From assembly GCA_964405925.1 (NCBI GenBank), contig CAYOQG010000134.1, forward strand, positions 1 through 15,066: 15,066 nucleotides of DNA. The letters are read 5' to 3'. The translations under genes and the position numbers were made by a program. Under the pieces are notes generated by a model. It saw nothing but the letters and a program-made list of their open reading frames with translations. It did no database searches and was not told the DNA's origin. This DNA comes from GCA-020344555 sp964405925 (GTDB lineage Bacteria > Planctomycetota > Phycisphaerae > UBA1845). Shown in pieces: positions 12,193 through 15,066 of the stretch (its first letter is position 1; each line of letters opens with the position of its first letter).

Positions 12193-14754
12193 ATGCGATA
12201 TTCCACTTCCTCCCCGATCCGCGGTGGCGAACCGAAGGCAGGCTGCCTTCGTCGTGGCGGTGCAGCCCTTACCCTGGCAATGCTGCTCGCCCTGGGTTGT
12301 CCGCTTGCCTCAAATCGTGACGATGGAAGTGGGACCGCTACCGATGCAACCGAGGACCCCGCCGGTCAGGCGACACCGCCCGAGCCGATCCAGCTTTCGA
12401 TCGAAATCGAGGGGCGCGGGACAGTCGAGCGAGGACAAGCGGGCAAGTTTTTGATCCTGACAGCCGTGGCTGACACGGGTTGGCGGTTTGGCTCGTGGTT
12501 CGGTACGACAACCTCCACAGAGAATCCGCTCACTATCAAACCCAGCGAGTCGACTTCCCTCGGGGTCCGCTTCATCGAGATCGCAATGGAGACAGACGCC
12601 GATGTGGACGGCGTTCCGGACAGTCGAGACCTCTGCGAAGAGACGCAGAGCGGGCAAAGCGTCAACGTCGACGGATGCGCCGCCAGCCAACTCGACATAG
12701 ACCAAGACGGCATTTCGGATGCCCGGGATGTGTGTCCCGGCACGCCCCAGGACGCCGCGGTGCGGTCCGATGGCTGTGCGGCGAGCGAGCTCGATGACGA
12801 TGATGACGGCGTCTATAACGATCGGGACCTATGTCCGGACTCCCCCAGCACTGCGATGGTTGACGGCGACGGCTGCGCTGCAAGCCAGCTCGATTCCGAT
12901 GGCGACGGTGTTCGCGACAGCGTGGATCAATGTCCATCCACGGCGACAGGGACGGTAGTCAACGACGTCGGGTGTCCGTTGCCGACGGCTGAGTGCGGCA
13001 ATGGTGTCGTGGAGGTCGGGGAGTTGTGTGATCCACCTGACGGCGTGACCTGTGACAGCGCTTGTCAGTCGATCGTCGGTGGCGGACCGGCAAACGACGA
13101 ATGCGAGCAGGCGAAGACGGCGACCGACGGGGATGCCATGTTCAGCACGGTCGGGGCGACAACGGATGGGCCCGATGAGCCGAACGTGTGCAACACCGGT
13201 CTGTTCACCCAAATTGGAGCGGACGTATGGTTTTGTTACGAAGCGACGTGCGACGGTGCGGCCCTTGCAAGTCTGTGCGACAGTGATTACGACACGAAGA
13301 TGGGTGTGTACGTCGGATGTAGCTGTCCTCCGTCGAGCAGCCCGATCGCGTGTAACGACGACGCCTGTGGGCCGGGTGGTGGTTCGCAGGTTGTTTTTCC
13401 GGTTCAGGCGGGAGAGTCGTACTTGCTCCGCATCGGCGGCTGGGGCAGCGACCAGGGAACGGGGACATTGGCGATCACATGTAACCAATGCGCGGGTGAT
13501 CCGCTCGCCGACGCGGATGGCGACGGCATTTGTGGAAGCAACGATAACTGCCCCTTGGTTGCCAACCCGCTTCAAGAGGACGCGGATCAGGATGGTATTG
13601 GTGACGTTTGTGACACTTGTCCAAATGACCCGGGCAATGATGCCGACCACGATGGGGTCTGCGGCAATCTCGATAATTGCCCCGCGGCAGCCAACGCGGG
13701 TCAAGATGACCTGGACCAGGATACAGTGGGTGATCTATGCGACAACTGCCCCAACAACGCAAACCCGACACAGGGGGACTCTGATGACGACGGGGCCGGT
13801 GACATATGTGACAACTGCCCCGAGGACAGCAACGAGGCCCAAGCGGATTCCGACGGTGACGGTGTTGGGGATGCTTGCGACCAATGTCCAGACACGGAGC
13901 CCGGTGTGCCGGTCAACCCCAACGGTTGCCCGGTGAACCCGGAGTCCAGACCGGTCGCGGCCTTTGTGATTGACCCAGATCCACCCGAGCTCGACGAAGA
14001 GTTCACGGTTGACGCAAGCTTGTCCTACGACCGACCGGAAGGTGACCCGCTTGCCTCATACATTTGGGACTGGGGTGATGGAAGCGCTGCGGGGAGCGGC
14101 TTGACCGCAACGCATGCGTACACAAGCCCGGGGACGTATGAGCTAACGTTAACCGTAGTCGATAGTGATGACCCACCGAATACGGACAGCACTTCGCGCG
14201 AGTTTGTGATTCACCCGCAGCCCAGCACGTGGGAATCCACGCAACTCTTGGGGCAGATTCTCCGCGCCTACAAACACCCCGAGTCTTACGAGTTTGACCG
14301 TGACGGAAGGTTGACCTGGGCCCATCTGACGATGAACGTACCCGCGCTGGTGGTTCAGTGGAACGGACCGGTTACCGTCCTAACGTCAGACGTTCCCTTG
14401 GGGGCTGCGACGCAGCTCTTCCGCGTGAGGGACGCCTTCGGCGAGTCGGGAGTGACAGTCTTCGTCATCTTGAAAATCAACATTTTTGAGCTCGAGATTG
14501 ACGGCAGCCGAGCAGTCTGGACATTTGACTATACTTTCACTTCGCAGATGTCCACCGGTAATACTGTACGGCATACATACTTCCACCACCGTGGTCAACA
14601 GACTGGTACCGTCTCTGCTACCGGTTCAACGATCACGTGGACCAGTGTGGATGGAACGTACACAGACTGCGACGTATTTCAGGGCTGTTACCCGGACGTC
14701 GAGCTTTCCACCACTGGAGCCTGGACGTTGGGTATGTGGACCAAGGGACAATAG
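12193..14754 (+). CDS. Large TSP3-repeat / PKD surface lipoprotein (853 aa), second of a tandem pair
   Basis: It is a second secreted lipoprotein. The signal peptide has a basic n-region and a hydrophobic core AALTLAMLLALGC, with Cys36 as probable lipidated residue. It has a divergent InlB-like segment (about 66-129, with GWRFGSW) and a TSP3 block (134-261) with a recurring DGCAASQLD linker. A degenerate Cys-rich repeat (268-292), the Cys-containing domain (301-430) also present in the upstream lipoprotein, and a second TSP3 block (433-579) follow. A PKD domain (587-674, YIWDWGDGS and HAYTSPGTYELTLTVVDSDD) comes next. The final ~177 residues are an unrecognised beta-rich module ending GAWTLGMWTKGQ. 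The ATG at 12193 has GGAG at 12181-12184 with 8-base spacing. The gene lies 216 bases after the first lipoprotein and probably arose by duplication of shared modules. Role: likely a surface-anchored Ca2+-binding scaffold or adhesin. No enzyme motif seen. Confidence 0.92.
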   Translation: MRYSTSSPIRGGEPKAGCLRRGGAALTLAMLLALGCPLASNRDDGSGTATDATEDPAGQATPPEPIQLSIEIEGRGTVERGQAGKFLILTAVADTGWRFGSWFGTTTSTENPLTIKPSESTSLGVRFIEIAMETDADVDGVPDSRDLCEETQSGQSVNVDGCAASQLDIDQDGISDARDVCPGTPQDAAVRSDGCAASELDDDDDGVYNDRDLCPDSPSTAMVDGDGCAASQLDSDGDGVRDSVDQCPSTATGTVVNDVGCPLPTAECGNGVVEVGELCDPPDGVTCDSACQSIVGGGPANDECEQAKTATDGDAMFSTVGATTDGPDEPNVCNTGLFTQIGADVWFCYEATCDGAALASLCDSDYDTKMGVYVGCSCPPSSSPIACNDDACGPGGGSQVVFPVQAGESYLLRIGGWGSDQGTGTLAITCNQCAGDPLADADGDGICGSNDNCPLVANPLQEDADQDGIGDVCDTCPNDPGNDADHDGVCGNLDNCPAAANAGQDDLDQDTVGDLCDNCPNNANPTQGDSDDDGAGDICDNCPEDSNEAQADSDGDGVGDACDQCPDTEPGVPVNPNGCPVNPESRPVAAFVIDPDPPELDEEFTVDASLSYDRPEGDPLASYIWDWGDGSAAGSGLTATHAYTSPGTYELTLTVVDSDDPPNTDSTSREFVIHPQPSTWESTQLLGQILRAYKHPESYEFDRDGRLTWAHLTMNVPALVVQWNGPVTVLTSDVPLGAATQLFRVRDAFGESGVTVFVILKINIFELEIDGSRAVWTFDYTFTSQMSTGNTVRHTYFHHRGQQTGTVSATGSTITWTSVDGTYTDCDVFQGCYPDVELSTTGAWTLGMWTKGQ
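12592..12975 (+). repeat. Thrombospondin type-3 repeat block A of the second lipoprotein
   Basis: Four units of the type DxDxDGVxDxRDxCP occur with spacers ending in DGCAASQLD or DGCAASELD. They cover residues about 134-261. The recurring GCAASxLD linker distinguishes this block from the arrays of the first lipoprotein and of block B. Confidence 0.85.
13489..13929 (+). repeat. Thrombospondin type-3 repeat block B of the second lipoprotein
   Basis: About six TSP3 units (residues 433-579) have the DNCPxxANPxQxDxDxDGxGDxCD pattern, closer to the array in the upstream gene than to block A. The block ends in DTEPGVPVNPNGCP, just before the PKD domain. Confidence 0.85.
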
Positions 14755-14845
14755 CGGGTGGGTGAGTGGTGTATTGATCGCAACCACAGTCGAATGACGG
14801 GTTGGCCTGTCCTCGTGGGCATTTCAGCCTTCCCTCAGGACGATC

Positions 14846-14874
14846 TTGCCAGAGCCGCAGTAGGAAGGTAAGCT
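14846..14874 (+). promoter_or_regulatory. Possible promoter of the phosphatase/ArsC-type gene
   Basis: TTGCCA (14846-14851), 17 bases, then TAAGCT (14869-14874). The -35 box is a 5/6 match to the sigma-70 consensus and the -10 box only 3/6. A start near 14881 would put the dyad at 14889-14909 in the early leader. Confidence 0.3.
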
Positions 14875-14888
14875 ATCTTATCGTTGCT

Positions 14889-14909
14889 CGTCACCGCCGA
14901 GTGGTGACG
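14889..14909. promoter_or_regulatory. Perfect 7-bp dyad in the leader of the phosphatase/ArsC-type gene
   Basis: CGTCACC (14889-14895) and GGTGACG (14903-14909) are exact complements around a 7-base centre, about 40 bases before the ATG. It could be an operator or a leader hairpin. Its placement relative to the weak promoter would suit repression, but this is inference. Confidence 0.35.
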
Positions 14910-14948
14910 GTGCACCGGTGCCGAGTGTCTGGGACAGGGCATGGTGAC

Positions 14949-15066
14949 ATGGGCAAGCCGCGCAAAGTCCTATTCCTTTGTACGGGGAACGCGTGTCGGT
15001 CACAAATGGCCGAGGCCATTCTGCGCCATCTCGGTGGGGATCAGTTCGAGGCGTACAGTGCGGGAT
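14949..15066 (+). CDS. Low-molecular-weight phosphatase / ArsC-type arsenate reductase family, 5' part only
   Basis: The first 39 codons are visible before the window ends. A hydrophobic strand (KVLFLC) leads into the CX5R phosphate-binding loop C11-TGNACR-S18, followed by QMAEAILRHL and then the strand start EAYSAG. Low-molecular-weight protein tyrosine phosphatases and thioredoxin-coupled arsenate reductases share this loop. The CTGNxCRSQMAE form is common in the ArsC subset, with Ser in the position where Ala15 stands here. Distinguishing the two needs the rest of the gene, in particular the redox Cys pair of ArsC that lies near position 80-90. AGGG at 14936-14939 lies 9 bases before the ATG. 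It is preceded by a 194-base gap after the second lipoprotein, so it is probably an independent unit. Confidence 0.85.
   Translation, partial: MGKPRKVLFLCTGNACRSQMAEAILRHLGGDQFEAYSAG

Overview
This window looks like a chromosomal segment of a GC-rich, free-living, didermic bacterium, most likely a member of the Planctomycetota (Phycisphaerae-like). The main reasons are two large lipoproteins built from thrombospondin type-3 repeats, Myxococcus-type Cys-rich repeats and a CC-rich repeat, one with an Asn/Thr/Asp-rich linker after the lipobox, plus a futalosine-pathway MqnD and hairpin-rich intergenic DNA. The phylum is an inference from style, not from a marker gene. No rRNA, tRNA, CRISPR array, transposase or phage gene was seen.

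Layout. 1-421: no convincing gene; a short heptamer repeat and a 23-bp dyad just upstream of a 93-aa conserved-looking small protein (422-703, +) that ends in a very strong hairpin (733-790). 860-1078 (+) encodes a two-helix small membrane protein. 1079-1508 carries a degenerate copy of an intergenic hairpin. 1509-3242 (-) is a two-gene unit: a CAP-domain (probably exported) protein followed 21 bases later by a P-loop kinase-like protein with a nucleoside deoxyribosyltransferase-like C-terminus. 3803-4645 (+) is MqnD of menaquinone synthesis, facing a K+ channel with a TrkA/RCK domain (4792-5796, -). A long imperfect inverted repeat sits between these convergent genes. 6094-6306 (+) is a 70-aa SEC-C protein and 6526-6900 (-) a PilZ c-di-GMP receptor. 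The better copy of the intergenic hairpin lies upstream of PilZ (7026-7090). 7423-9508 (-) is an ispF-cysS unit, a pairing known from other bacteria.

The last third (9790-14754, +) holds two tandem, related, exported lipoproteins of 728 and 853 aa. They share an InlB-like segment, thrombospondin type-3 repeats and a Cys-containing domain of about 130 aa. The first then has three copies of an unusual CC-rich repeat. The second has a PKD domain and an unrecognised C-terminal module. A truncated low-molecular-weight phosphatase / ArsC-type gene starts at 14949 and runs off the window, with a 7-bp dyad in its leader.

The window is mostly housekeeping plus surface proteins. I see no complete defence or mobile system. 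The observations most worth a second look are the in-frame palindromic insert in cysS, the CC-rich repeat domain, the two-copy hairpin family, and the unusual kinase/deoxyribosyltransferase-like fusion.
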